Shown piece by piece: positions 45,416-57,921 of a stretch of 64,000 nt of DNA. The stretch lies in the NCBI GenBank assembly GCA_034440575.1, contig JAOTOL010001092.1, forward strand, positions 124,001 through 188,000, read 5' to 3'. The notes beneath the pieces were generated by a model, which saw only the letters and a list, made by a program, of their open reading frames with translations, did not search any database and was not told the origin of the DNA. Every line of letters begins with the position of its first letter. Positions within the stretch are counted from its first letter, which is position 1. This stretch comes from Imbricaverruca yamaguchii. Taxonomy: Eukaryota > Arthropoda > Thecostraca > Neoverrucidae. The position numbers and the translations under genes are program-made.

Positions 45416-45589
45416 GTACTGCAAGTGAGACTAATAAACAGACAGGGTACCGCGCAGTCCGACTAACCAACAGCCTGGGTACCGGACAGCCAGAGAACCG
45501 GACAAGGAGAACAATCAGAGCCAGGGCAGCCGACAACCAACTGAACGCCTGATGCAGTCCATTGGCTCACCTGTACAGTCGACTCCGGC

Positions 45590-45608
45590 TGCTCTCTCTC
45601 CCTCTCCA

Positions 45609-45643
<35 letters not shown>

Positions 45644-45778
45644 ATCTCTCTCCATCTCTCTATCTCCCTCTCTCTCCCTCTCCCTCTCTCTTTTTCCCTC
45701 TCTCTCCCTCTCTCTCTCTCTGCCTCTCTTTCTTTCTCTCTTTCTATCTCTCTTCTGTCTCTGCCTCTCTTTCTCTTT

Positions 45779-45843
<65 letters not shown>
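45590..45843. repeat. (CT)n then (TA)n compound microsatellite
   Basis: About 220 bp of CTCTCT with TCCCTC interruptions, switching sharply to about 28 bp of TATATA. Confidence 0.96.
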
Positions 45844-45845
<2 letters not shown>

Positions 45846-45849
45846 TGCT

Positions 45850-47225
45850 CTCTGTCTCGCACGGGAAGAGCGGCGTCCGCTCGTCACTCACAGGAGAGTG
45901 AGCAGCGACAGCGAGAGTAGCGGCGCCGTCTACGCTACACACTTCAGCACTCAACCGCTCGAGATGAATGGTGTTCGCGTGGCGGGGTGTCGAAAAATGC
46001 GCTGTCAAAGCATGGTGGAACGGCGCGGTCGGGGAGACTCGGAATACGGTTCAGTATTATGTGCAGAGCATTCAAATATAAATGTGACGTTTACTTCTGC
46101 TATCAGCTATGACATGCCATCGTATCACTGGCATCACAGTGAATCTGTAACAACATTGTGTTCTCTGCCATGCAATACTTCAGGAGTTTTTTTCCGAGTT
46201 AGAAATTAGCTAGCTTCAGATTGTTTTCAATTTTCCTTAGCACCACACCCTCGGCGCTCTTATCCGGCGTGATTATAGGTCGCCGTTCAGGCCAGGTGAT
46301 ATGTCCAAAAAGCTCGTCAATTTGAAGGGCGAGGGAGCGAAATGCCTCGTTCGGGTCGATGCAAAGTAGGCACATATCGGGGAAGCATGAAGATGTTGGA
46401 TTAATTGGTGACTCATTTTAAATAGGACGTCGAAACAATAAATATAGCAACTTACTGGCGTGTATTTCCATCGTCGTTCGACGAACCACTTGCGTACTTA
46501 CAGCTAAGCTCAGTCCTGACTCCTATGGAGGACTGCGAGACGGCTCCGTGTAGACGCCGGCTCTGCGTTGTGCACTCTGGATTCCGGAGAGCCGGTCTGA
46601 ATATGCGAGCCGGCGCGTCCGCGCGAGCCTTTTGACGGCTGGGCAGAATGCGCGGCGTAAATAGGAGCGGCGGCTGCACTGAACTGATCCCCGGCTGACG
46701 GGGGCTCGGGCCCCGCCGATCCAGCGTGGAAACTCGCCGGCGCACAGCCGAGCCACGCCGGTCGACCACGCCGGTCCTGCGCTGGGCTGGCTCGACCTCG
46801 AGAGGCGCGCCGTCGCAGCGGTGGTCCCCCGGGGAAATGTCGACCTGACCCGCAACTCTATATCCTCCCGTCTGGGTTTGGTTTATTTGTTGTTTGGGCT
46901 TTAGGACCTGAGCTGACCATTCGCACCCATATCCTCCCGTCTCGATGTCGCCTTCTGCAGCTGTGCATTCGGACAGAACGGAGCCGTCCGTCCGTGATAG
47001 GCAGCCCCCTCCCACGGGGACAGGCAGCCCCTGCTGTGATAGGCAGCCCCTCCCCCGGCGACAATTAGTCGGCGGCTCGGCGTGTGCGGCGGTCCATTGT
47101 CTGACCATGCCGCCGGCGTGAAGATCAATACGGCCCTCGGCGCGAGGCCGGTGGCCGCCCGTGTTTATCTGATAGGAAAGGACGGTGCGATCGGCCTGTC
47201 ACTGCCGACGAGCAGATGTGGCGCC
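45850..47225. other. Unrecognised, partly GC-rich sequence
   Basis: A 218-codon minus-strand frame at 46452-47108 lies in the GC-rich part. It has no recognisable motif and low-complexity composition, so it is not called a gene. The word CATATCCTCCCGTCT is duplicated at about 46860 and 46927. Confidence 0.35.
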
Positions 47226-47227
47226 AG

Positions 47228-47385
47228 CCGACGCGACCCGACCCGACCCGACCCGACCCGACCCGACCCGACCCGACCCGACCCGACCCGACCCGACCCG
47301 ACCCGACCCGACCCGACCCGACCCGACCCGACCCGACCCGACCCGACCCGACCCGACCCGATCCGACCCGACCCGATCCGACCTG
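47228..47385. repeat. (CGACC)n pentanucleotide array
   Basis: About 28 uninterrupted CGACC units, then a few with TCCGA changes at the right edge. Confidence 0.97.
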
Positions 47386-47397
47386 ACCTCTCAGACC

Positions 47398-48042
47398 TCG
47401 AGGCAGCAGTACGTCAGCACCCTCAGACCCCGAGGTGGCAGTACGTCAGCGCACTCAGACCCCGAGGTGGCAGTACGTCAGCACCCTCAGACCCCGAGGT
47501 GGCAGTGCGTCAGCACCCTCAGACCCCGAGGTGGCAGTGCGTCAGCACCCTCAGACCCCGAGGTGGCAGTACGTCAGCACCCTCAGACCCCGAGGTGGCA
47601 GTGCGTCAGCACCCTCAGACCCCGAGGGAGCAGTACGTCAGCACCCTCAGACCCCGAGGTGCCCCCCCCGAGGTGGCAGTACGTCAGCACCCTCAGACCC
47701 CGAGGTGGCAGTACGTCAGCACCCTCAGACCCCGAGGTGGCAGTACGTCAGCACCCTCAGACCCCGAGGTGGCAGTACGTCAGCACCCTCAGACCCCGAG
47801 GCAGCAGTACGTCAGCACCCTCAGACCCCGAGGTGGCAGTACGTCAGCACCCTCAGACCCCGAGGTGGCAGTGCGTCAGCACCCTCAGACCCCGAGGGGG
47901 CAGTACGTCAGCACCCTCAGACCCCGAGGTGGCAGTGCGTCAGCACCCTGAGACCCCGAGGTGGCAGTGCGTCAGCACCCTCAGACCCCGAGGTGGCAGT
48001 ACGTCAGCACCCTCAGACCCCGAGGCAGCAGTACGTCAGCAC
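47398..48042. repeat. 32 bp minisatellite
   Basis: Twenty units of GTGGCAGTACGTCAGCACCC plus TCAGACCCCGAG, nearly uniform. It abuts the pentanucleotide array. The 230-375-codon frames through it are by-products. Confidence 0.95.
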
Positions 48043-48049
48043 TCTGGCT

Positions 48050-48900
48050 GGACCTACCCACAAACCGCCAGCGGCATCTGGATTATATTCATGGCGCATG
48101 TCTGCGCATCTGAATTTAATCTTGTAGCTCCGAATTCAGTCAGACGTTCACCGAAACAACCGACCCCGGCTGGCTTCTGTGGCTGCAGTAAAGCAATAAC
48201 TCAACGCCAAATTATTGCTTGTGTTGCCCCAGTTGACCGTTTATTCTCCCAAGAACTGGGGTGTAGTTCTGCTAAGTTGTTTCGCTGTACGTGCACTCAA
48301 TTTTATGCATGAGCTTGTGTGCAGGACAGAATGCTGACTGGGCTCTGTTTGACTATCGGTTCATGTGATCTGCTACTGGTGTCAAGTCAATCTTACGTCA
48401 CCTTAGTCGTAGCGTCTCGAGCTATTGCTTGACTTGCTTCATATTTACTCAAGCAGGATATCTGTTGTTTCATGGTCGAAGCAAATATAAAACAAGCTAA
48501 GTGCAGCACTGCATTCGGATTTTCCATGGTTTAGGAGTTCCAGTGATATAGGCTACCGTATAAACCGACTGATATCATTACGACAGATCTCAGCAGAAAT
48601 GACACCATGAGAATTATGTCGGTCCACGACGTGAATTATTACTTTACGGTCGAATAAAAATTCAGGCTCTGATGTTCAGCTAATCATCCAAGATCCACTT
48701 TAAAATACGGGCTTTACGAAGCGAAATCTGCTCACTCGACGTCACCACTCATAATATCTTAATACTTAATCTTTTTAATTCCAGAACGGATATGAACCTT
48801 GATCTTTTAACAACTAGCTGAGATAGAGAGGAATGGTGGCTGCATGCATCACTTACCAGTACTCAGAATATACCTACAAAGCATTCAGAGGAAAATCTTT
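48050..48900. other. Unrecognised sequence
   Basis: No supported feature. Confidence 0.4.
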
Positions 48901-48904
48901 TGGA

Positions 48905-49072
48905 AGGGCAGCACGCCTGTGCACTCAGGTCAGCAATTACCAAAGGGCCAGGCTGTGTATTCAGGTCGGCAGTGGCCAAACTGGCAGCACGCTTGCGTAT
49001 TCAGATCGGCAATGGCCAAGGGCCAGCCTGTGTATTCAGGTCGGCAGTGGCCGAACTGGCAGCACGTGCGGC
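48905..49072. repeat. ~34/68 bp repeat
   Basis: Alternating words GCCTGTGTATTCAGGTCGGC and AGTGGCCAAACTGGCAGCACG, about two and a half composite units. Confidence 0.75.
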
Positions 49073-49512
49073 CAACAATGCCGCTGATTATCGCTGTCAC
49101 GAATCACTCAAGTCCAAAGTGAAGAAGAACACCAGGCACGCCGACAACTGGCTGCTCAGATGTTAATTTTTCAACCTAAAAAACTGTTTTCAGCTGACTC
49201 GTGATCATTTTTCCAGACGGGAGATAGTATTCAAGATCTTTCTGCTCCACTCACAGAGTCGTTGAGAACCCACCCGTGCAAGGCGTATTATTCGATGCTC
49301 CAAAAGATATAAGTATGCCTATTTGTCAGCAGGGGTTGGCGGAATCAGCAGCCTGTGCGAAGCAGTGGTTGCTAACCAGATTCTTAGTGAGCCGCCTGAT
49401 TGATAAATTGCAGTTCGAAGGCATCAGAGTTCCAGCATCCTGGCCCAGACGGTGCCGATGCTTCCGCTCATGCCTGACAGGTGCACAGCAGATACTGTCA
49501 GGCTGATCACAC

Positions 49513-49916
<404 letters not shown>

Positions 49917-50552
49917 ATGCGCTCATGTACACATTTCCTTGTGATCCATCCTTGACCTTGTCTCGCCGATCCACAGCTAGTATCTTTAGTCAGGGCTCAC
50001 AGATAGCAACAAATATAAAAAAAGACGAACAGAAAATGGAATAGCCCCGCATCTCCCGGTTACAAATATCGGTACACGAAGATAACATAGAATACTAATA
50101 CTATATAATATATTTTCCCTCACAATATAACAGGTGTGCCTATGTGAACTAACTTTGAAAGGACATTAGAAATGCTTTCAGAGAGCCAGGGTTACACAAG
50201 CTTATCTAGGTTGAGCGACTAGCAGACCGAATATAGAAATAAAAGCTATAATGCTAGCAAGTCGAGAAAACGGCCACCCTTGTACTATAGTTGCATGCGC
50301 TATTTCATTCACATTCATAAAAAGATCAAATTGGCGAGAGACGACTGCATACATAGACTGCAAATACGGCATACAAAGATGGCAAATACGGCATACATAG
50401 ACGGCCGGCGGTGCGATGCAGACCGGTGTTGGCACAGAGGTGACTTGCGCCGTTTGACAGGTCAGCGTGCAGAGATAGCTGCGGAAGCTGGCCACAGTGC
50501 TACACCGCAGTGAGTCTCCGACTGTCACGGGCTTCAGCATCCAGGCGTGCCC

Positions 50553-50592
50553 AATGAACATTAGACACATGTTCATGTGTCTAATGTTCATT
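50553..50592. repeat. Perfect 18 bp-arm palindrome
   Basis: AATGAACATTAGACACAT, then GTTC, then the exact reverse complement of the first arm. It lies just before the LINE fragment. Confidence 0.9.
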
Positions 50593-51486
50593 ATCATTAT
50601 CTACCGCTCTGCCAGTCAGATAACCTGACTACTTGGCATTTTCGTTCGCAAAAATACAGGACAACTGGACAGCTTGTCCCAGGTGGATACTCGTTTTCCC
50701 CAGGTCTGGAACAAGTTGTATATCTTGGCAAAAAACTTGGCTTAAAGACACATCTATTTCGAAGCGAAGCGCGACACGCGCCAATATACTCGGTGCACTT
50801 GCAGGCACAGACTGGGGCGGAGACAGGAAAACACTACTGCGACTCTAACATCAACCATGCGACCCATCCTAGAATAAAACAGCACCATCTTTGCCACCAT
50901 TTCAGAAATTCACAGCCAAAACTTGGAAATCACCTAAAACAGCTGCATCAGAGCAGCCACAGGCGCCCTCAGCACCACACCGATAGCCAATATTCTAATA
51001 GACTCAAGCACGCCCCCACTCCATTTCAGGATGGCATAACAGCTGTGCTGCTACCACATCAAAATAAAATCCATTAAAAATCATCCGGCACAGCGCTGTT
51101 TTACGTCTGACAGGTAAGACAAGAGCCGATTTGGGTATAAACTTCCACCATATAGCAAATGGCCACGGCTCGGTCAGATCTTAACCTCACAATGCCAGCC
51201 ACTGCAGCTCGACCGCCCACTATGCCATTCTAGACTCAGTCAACCAAAGGTCAGGTACTTTCTCGGAAAAGAAATCCACTATCACACCGGTGGAAATGCT
51301 TGGCGTACTCCACAAACTTCCCGATGAAAACAATCATGCAACACTCGCATTCACGGATGGATTTAAGCACGAGGCTAAGTTAGGAATCTGCAATCCTGGA
51401 TCAGGCCTTGAGATTTCCAAGCGTTTGCCTGATAACTTCTCCATCTACTCCGCTGAAGCAATGGCCATTCGGACCGCTACCTCCAT

Positions 51487-51664
51487 GGGACGGGATGGTC
51501 GGGTGGATAAGGTGTTGGGCTCTGGATACCAAGGTCCCGGGTTCAACACTCGCACCGCTCGGGACATTTCCCAATCCCATGGCCCACTGGCGAAATGGTG
51601 TGGGCGGCGCCATTAGCTTTGAATGTGCATAAAGTGCGTCGTGAATCACCCAATAAAAAAACGG
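51487..51664 (+). mobile_element. tRNA-derived SINE inserted in the LINE RNase H domain
   Basis: Same family as 38341-38513. The head is GGTCGGGTGGATAAGGTG with B box GGTTCAACACTC, and the tail is GTCGTGAATCACCCAATAAA. It is flanked by a short TCCAT duplication. Removing it restores the RNase H frame (TATS followed by IIMRRKARS). Confidence 0.85.
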
Positions 51665-51950
51665 TCCATTATCATGAGGCGTAAAGCTAGAAGCGTAGTA
51701 ATTTGCTCAGACTCCAAATCCGTCCTTCAATCAATTCAATAAATTACCAACACCCACGGCTGTCGACATCACGTCATAGACAGAATCCAACAAACCGTGA
51801 CCCATAACGCAACCATGAACTTTTCCTTCCTTTGGATTCCGAGCCACGCCAACATCCCAGGTAACGCAGAAGCAGACCAGCTCGCAAAGTAAGCCTTAGC
51901 ATCAAACATTTACCCTGACGTGGGATATTCGGGAGACGAATGCGAAGTAT

Positions 51951-52286
51951 TTTCCGCCCCGGTAGCTCAGTTGGATAGAGCGCCGGCCTGCACTGGTCTC
52001 CCCTGTACAGGCAACACAGGGTTCAAGTCGCTTCGCGCGCTCGCAATTAGCCCCCGGCCGGGAGTGTCAGTTGGCAGCTGGTCCAATAAGGCCGGGGACG
52101 AGCTACGAAAGTTTAACGTGGTGCATTGGCGGCACGTTAAACTTTCGGTCTAAATTCTGCCGTTGAGCTGGAGTTCATGAATCGGGTGGTGGGGCCAGGG
52201 TTCACGCAACAAGCTCTGCTTGGCAACAGAACCCTGGCTCCTCAAGCCACCCAACAACAACTCGGATTAAATGTATAAAAAAAGAA
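51951..52286 (+). mobile_element. Second tRNA-derived SINE, different family, with structured body
   Basis: A box TAGCTCAGTTGG, B box GGTTCAAGTC and an A-rich tail (TATAAAAAAAGAAG). Two strong stems lie in the body: 15 bp at 52106-52120/52133-52147 and 10 bp (GCCAGGGTTC / GAACCCTGGC) at 52194-52238. It sits between the RNase H and zinc-knuckle parts of the LINE. An AAGTA-like duplication flanks it. Confidence 0.8.
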
Positions 52287-52799
52287 GAAAAAGTACTCCT
52301 ACAACGCCACATTCGCCAACGTCACCAGAACACATCGACACAACACAACTCAACACAACACAAATTCAACCACACCAACGACATGAAACTAACGGTAGGC
52401 ACATGAAACACATCAAATCAATCTCATCGACAAAATGGTTCTCACTGGACTTACAACTGGTTGCAAAAAAGCTAACAGTCTCAGCTAGAGGGCGACCAAT
52501 ACAGGTACGATACCTCACTGCGACACCTGCAACATCACATTAAGCGTAGGCCACCTCCTGCTAGACTGTAGTAGCTTTGACTCTCAGAGACAACCACGTA
52601 AAACATTCTGCCAAAGAGAGAAAACCACCCTGTCATTTCCATCGCTCCTCAGTGAAAAACACCCAGAGCTCCGTCAATTTCTGTCTGAATATAAGTGCGC
52701 CACAAAAGGAACGCTGTAGACACCACACTACCAACACTCACTTCAGCACGCAATGAACGCCCGCGTAATACTCGAAGGAAACACGTAAATAGCCATTCC

Positions 52800-53072
52800 C
52801 GGATGGCGTCGGACGCATATGAACCAATTTGCTTCCGAATCAAAAATAAGTGGCTACCTAGTGGTGCCGTCGGACGCAGATGAGCCGACTTGCTTTAGGA
52901 AAACAAAAAAAGAAAGAGGAAAATGGTATAACATAAAACAGTCGTTTTATGTCATGCTATTTTCTTCTTCATTTTTTACCCAGAGGAGCATCAAACGTAG
53001 ATGAGCCGATTTACTTTGCATCTCATAACGTAAATCGGCCGCCTAGAGGTTCATCGGAGGTAGATGAACCGA
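52800..53072. repeat. Four diverged copies of a GACGCAGATGAGCCGA motif
   Basis: Variants at about 52810, 52874, 52989 and 53056: GACGCATATGAACCAA, GACGCAGATGAGCCGA, AACGTAGATGAGCCGA and GAGGTAGATGAACCGA. Each is followed by TT or an AT-rich spacer. This is possibly the 3' UTR of the preceding LINE. Confidence 0.55.
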
Positions 53073-53074
53073 AT

Positions 53075-54685
53075 TGAAAAACACCGCACTAATCCAACTG
53101 AAAACCATGCATGACATGCTAAGACTATTCGTAAAACATCCGAAATACAACGTAAAATTCCCTTAGCGTAAATGTACACTTGCCTGCACTTTGCTTGTAA
53201 ACACCCACTATAAATACAGACATCCAACGTACGTACTTTAAAGGAAGGGGCGCAAATGACCTTTACGATCCGGCACTCCAAAAAAAAACAATTCTCCCCT
53301 CCCCTGGATGGAACAACCGATCAATCAAATTCATTGAGCATCATAGCGACAGTGACGGATCCAGAGGAAGGGAACTGGGGGGGGGGGAATATGTCACCCT
53401 TCCCATGGGAATGCGGCTCCCCTGTGACTAGAAAAGTTCCTCTCCAGGTCTCGGCGCCGTAGATAGTAATATAATGACCTAAGAACTACTAAAACATTAT
53501 CGCGCTCTAGTTTCCGTACAAACCATGCAGACGTCTGGCCGATCGAATACAGCGAAGATGAACCGAACACGCCCGAGGACGTTCGCCAAACAGCGGAGCT
53601 AATAACGCACTTTGTGTGTGCACCACGGAGGTGGTCTGAAACAGAGCCCAAAATAGCCGGCCCGTGGACAGAAAGCGGTGGAATTTCATTTGGCCGGACG
53701 GGCCGTCATACGCGATCAGATTACCGACGACTCCGTGGCGTTCTCGTCGGCAGCGTCGACCTTCGCCACGCTCTGTCGCCGACGATGCCGTGCCGGCAAA
53801 TGAGCGCAGAAACCGGCCGCATTGTAGCACAGCTGGGATTCGTCTAGGATATATAAAGCTGTGTATGGAGTCGGGGGCGTGCCCGTTAGCTACTGCAGGG
53901 GTCATCTTTGCCGCCCGGCTAACTCCGGCTCGTGCAGCAACGACATATCAATGGTCTGTGACCGCGGGGGCAGGACCGTAACTGTGGGCCGCGGCTTTCA
54001 CAGTAATCGTGTTAGACGAGTCCCTGTTGCACAGCCGCCCATGGGTGAACTGGGGTCAGTGCCACCTGAGAGAGAGAGAGAGAGAGGGGGGAGAGAGCTT
54101 TCTGGCGTGCTGAAGACCATAGAGGAGGATCGCCTGTGAAGCCGGTAGCTGGCGCATGGTCTATTCCTCTAAAAAAACGAGTAATCTTACATGTATATTT
54201 ATGTATATATGTACGCATATGTCCATACCGCTTCAAATCCCGGCAAACGAGCATTAACATCATGTAATCTACCAGGGGAGGGGGGCCTATGGTCCTTCAG
54301 CTTTTCCAACTTTTAAGAACTTGCTTCGACTTTGTGTGTGACTAGAGTTAGCTCCAGCCGATCCTGGCGATAGTTTCACCTCCTGTTCAGTCTGGAAGGG
54401 CACCATAAATCTTGAAGTGCACACTTAGAGTATATGTGGATAGACAATTATGCAGCAAGCCAACCGGAGATCTGTTCACAGCACTGGCTCAACCAGTCAG
54501 GTGCATAACGGGTCGGGAATTCATAAACCGGAGGATCTGCAATTAAATTCCGAGAGCATTGCAATGCCGTCGCTCCTCCTCTTCCACGTGCGCTTCAGGA
54601 TGACGAAGTTGACCTTCTGAGTGAGGGTTAACATGGTCATCACATTCCTGGGCGCCAGGCTGTAATACGAGGCGCATCGATCCGT
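53075..54685. other. Unrecognised sequence
   Basis: A GC-rich centre (53500-54000) with a TATATAAA word at about 53849 but no supported exon. A short GA run lies at about 54070. Confidence 0.35.
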
Positions 54686-54689
54686 TGAA

Positions 54690-54985
54690 TAATGTCGGTT
54701 GCTCAAGTGCAAGTGGCCACACAGTCGATGCGGACGTTGAAAGTAATCACCCCGAATAATAGGTGCGAACGTTGGATCATCCACCACAGTACGATGCGGA
54801 CGTTGAAAGTAATCACCCCGAATAGCTCCACAATACGGTGCGAACGTTGGCAATCATCATCCCAAGTGGCCACACAGTACGATGCGGACGTTGAAAGTAA
54901 TCACCCCGAATAGCTCCACAATACGGTGCGAACGTTGGCAATCATCATCCCAAGTGGCCACACAGTACGATGCGAGCGTTGACAA
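54690..54985. repeat. ~80-110 bp tandem repeat
   Basis: Composite units combining AAGTGGCCACACAGTACGAT, GCGGACGTTGAAAGTAATCA, CCCCGAATAGCTCCACAATA and CGGTGCGAACGTTGGCAATC. There are about three complete copies plus partial ones. Confidence 0.85.
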
Positions 54986-54999
54986 TTATCACCCCACGA

Positions 55000-55865
55000 A
55001 GCAATCAGCACGACATGAACCAATCATGAAGTCACGAGTCAATCATGACACCCATATATAATGAAAGTACAAATAAACCATAGCGATCGGAACGTATAAT
55101 CACAGTATTAACAATCATTACAACACGAACAAATAAATGTTTTTGATTGTCACAAATTTTGTCTACACAGTTGTGTGAGAGAAAGACATCTCACATATTC
55201 ACTTCCTTTTGCTTGCCTAAAAAATGCATGTACTTGAACAACTTGCAGCTTGTACCGAGTTTATCAATGAGCTTCTAACTTCATTCGAAGTGCATCCGCA
55301 AAAATAATGTGAACGGGAATGGGCAATGTTCTAGGAGCAATCGACCACTTTTCCTCTCCTGGAGTAAGTTGTACGCAAGGCAGCAATATATTGTAACTGC
55401 ATCTCACAACAGTCTTCGTATCAAAATCACTCTCTGAGGCGCAGTACGGACTTGTCATCAGCATCAGCGAGGCTGGCGCGTTGAGCAGCGCGCGCAATTA
55501 CCTAGCCTGACCTGACCTTTCAAGCCCTGACGAAGCTATTATGAAGTGATGAAGTCTTCAAGTGACAAGGCTTAGAAGAGCCACAGGGAACCCATCTCGA
55601 TTAAGCAAATCAAGGGAAGATGCTATGCGATGAAGAAAAGAGATTGAAATAGCTTAATCAATGGTAAATGTTTAGTTGCAACGAAGATATTTAGTTTATT
55701 TTGCTGTCATGACTAGTATCATCAGCATCACCCAATGGAATGTACTGAATCCACTGCCATGTACACCTGCTAGTGGCATACTTCTCGAATTCTTACATCG
55801 ACTAAGACACCTAATATCATCAATTGTACTCCATCTACCCAAATTCCCATCTCCCTTCTGCACAA
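55000..55865. other. Unrecognised AT-rich sequence
   Basis: No supported feature. Confidence 0.4.
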
Positions 55866-55869
55866 CTTG

Positions 55870-56055
55870 AAAGTAAACATATAACTTTTTGATTGGACCT
55901 ATCGAATTTATCCACAATAAATTTAAATACATTCGATGAGGAACTCCCACTACATCTCTAGACAGTCTATTCCATTCTAAATTTAAATACATTCGATGAG
56001 GAACTCCCACTACATCTCTACACAGTCTATCCAATTCATTCACCACCATTTGACT
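55870..56055 (-). mobile_element. Non-LTR LINE 3'-end scrap with a 60 bp duplication
   Basis: The - strand gives MVVNELDRLCRDVVG, and in a shifted frame SSSNVFKFIVDKFDRSNQK. This resembles the closing motif of CR1/L2-type ORFs. A 60 bp segment (ATTCGATGAGGAACTCCCAC core) is directly duplicated inside it. Confidence 0.45.
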
Positions 56056-56059
56056 GAAA

Positions 56060-57910
56060 AGGTGCCATCATTTATCAGCCTTACACATTGATTTGTCGAA
56101 CCTCAATTCACCTACTGTCAGTGGATCTGATTGAGGCGATAGCGCTCTTCAACCCGGCGCCATGACAGACCATAGATAGACAGATATGACAGACCACCAG
56201 TCCAACGTTATAATTGCCGCTTTGGCCCGTTCTGGGGCGGTTTCACGATGAGCAGCAGGGCAGAGCAGTTGAGTCTATCTCGGTCTGGGCATACCGTGCC
56301 ACCCCCATACAGGATCCACGTATTTGGCACGTAATTACCGGAGTTGGTATTACGCCAAAGCTTGCCGCTCAGCGTGTCATGAATATTCACTGCTCGTAGT
56401 GGCATATTCTGCTACTTGCTGCTAATTTTAGCGAACCAATGTTCCAAGCGTATCAACCCGCGCCGTCTTTCCGGTCAGATCCTCACTCTCGGGGGAGGGC
56501 GGTTAGTAACCCCCCTTCTAAAATCCAAACTAAGCATCACACGAAAACGAAAGAGGTGTCATTGAAAAGCGTTCGACGAATAGCGTCTGGGTCCACCCCC
56601 AAAACAATTTCCCCCAAAAGTGACGTCACCAGGGGGCTAGATGTTCACGACTTTTCACGACTTACGTTATGTTTTTCGCTCTGGGGAGTTCATTTTGGGA
56701 TATATGAAAAAACGAAATTATTTTGAATGAGAAAAGGACAGCGAAATCGATCAGGGTCCTTTTTTGGCCCGCCAAAAGTAAATTTTTTTAATTAAAAAAT
56801 TTTGAGTTTTCAAGTTTTCTTTAATTTGTCTTTTACAATGGGTACAGCAGACCGAGAAACGTTGGAAATCAACTTGCCCAAATAAAAATGCTTACTTTAG
56901 CCAGAATCCTCTATTTGAACTGCAATTTGGCCAATACGCAAAATTTATATGTAGTCAAAAATGAAAAATGACAAATTCCACTCGTACGTTTTGTTGCATC
57001 CCTAAAGATAAGCAAACGCTGAAAGTTTCATTAAAATATCTATGTCCGTTAAAGCGTGACGACTGGTTGAACATTTTTGGAGGTGACCTCACTTGACCTT
57101 GACTAACTCGTTGACCTTAGATGACCTGACTTCAAAATTGTTTAACGGCATGCCCAATTGATGTGACAAAAGGTATGCCAAATTTGGGTGCGCTGCCGCG
57201 CTCCGTTCGTCCACTATCCGCGAAAATCCCCAGGGGGGGGGCGTTGAAGACCCCGCCCCAGGGTTAAAAGCGACACCGGCACAAGCCGAGACATAAAGCT
57301 CTCCCTTTAAAGATGCTAAGATGCTTAGAATGATGTGGCTAGAAAGGACGACCTGAAAAATAATCATTTCAGTACTTCGCTAACTAAGCAGTACTTTAAT
57401 TTTATTCCTTAAATACTTTACGCACTAAAACATAACTACCTGATAAGTAATTGTTCCCGTTTGGTGTGTAGTTGTGCACCAAGAGCTTCAGTTCATCGCT
57501 TATTGAGAAAAACTTGAGGCCAAAGTTACGATGCCGTAATGGGATAATTCATACCTTTGCCGCATTCCGAACTCGAGATACATTTCGGAATCAAAATTAT
57601 GACTTGTCTCATTTGTATCAAAATGTCTATCCACAAACAGCTTGGACAACATTTTGACAGTCACCATACTCAGTTAAATGCTCGCTGCAAAAAACATCTC
57701 AAAGCAGAAGTTGATTGCAAATATTTCATCATTATATACCAAAGATGAGTGATCTGACAGGTTGAAGTCAAAGTCATGTATTGTGGTACTAGGTAGGTGG
57801 CCTAGCTGTTGGTGTGACTAGCGCAGACAACTCCACCACAGACTGATAACTGGTGAGGCCTGGAGTCCAGCAGCTTGTGAGCTTCGAGCTTAAACTCCGG
57901 ATCAGGGCTT
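56060..57910. other. Unrecognised sequence
   Basis: No supported gene or repeat. An oligo-G run lies at about 57232. Confidence 0.4.
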
Positions 57911-57921
57911 CACCACGCTAC

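Larger units (their letters stand above)
50630..52720 (+). mobile_element. I-superfamily LINE, 3' part (RT end, RNase H, CCHC), broken
   Basis: A non-LTR retrotransposon remnant in the order RT C-terminus, RNase H, zinc knuckle. ILGALAGTDWGGDRKTLLRL (about 50790-50848) is the conserved RT thumb start. RNase H follows with its acidic residues visible: FTDGF, YSAEAMAI, CSDSKSVLQSI and WIPSHANIPGNAEADQLAK. The CCHC-like end is CDTCNITLSVGHLLLDCSSF at about 52519-52578. Several frameshifts and at least one stop are present, so it is non-functional. Two SINEs have inserted into it. A 3' RNase H is typical of the I, Nimb and related clades rather than CR1. Confidence 0.85.

Noticed and set aside
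46452..47108. 218-codon minus-strand frame in GC-rich sequence
   Set aside because: Arg/Pro/Gly-rich with no motif or splice pattern; open frames are expected at this GC content.
47082..48312. 289-375-codon frames of DPTRP and STLRPRGG repeats
   Set aside because: By-products of the CGACC and 32 bp arrays. The non-repeat extension at the right end (48040-48312) has no recognisable motif.
51960..52032. Functional tRNA gene
   Set aside because: A and B boxes are present, but the anticodon arm is not a proper tRNA fold and it continues into a SINE body with an A-rich tail inside a LINE.
53840..53860. TATA box promoter (GGATATATAAAGC)
   Set aside because: A good TATA word, but no exon, start codon context or homology downstream.
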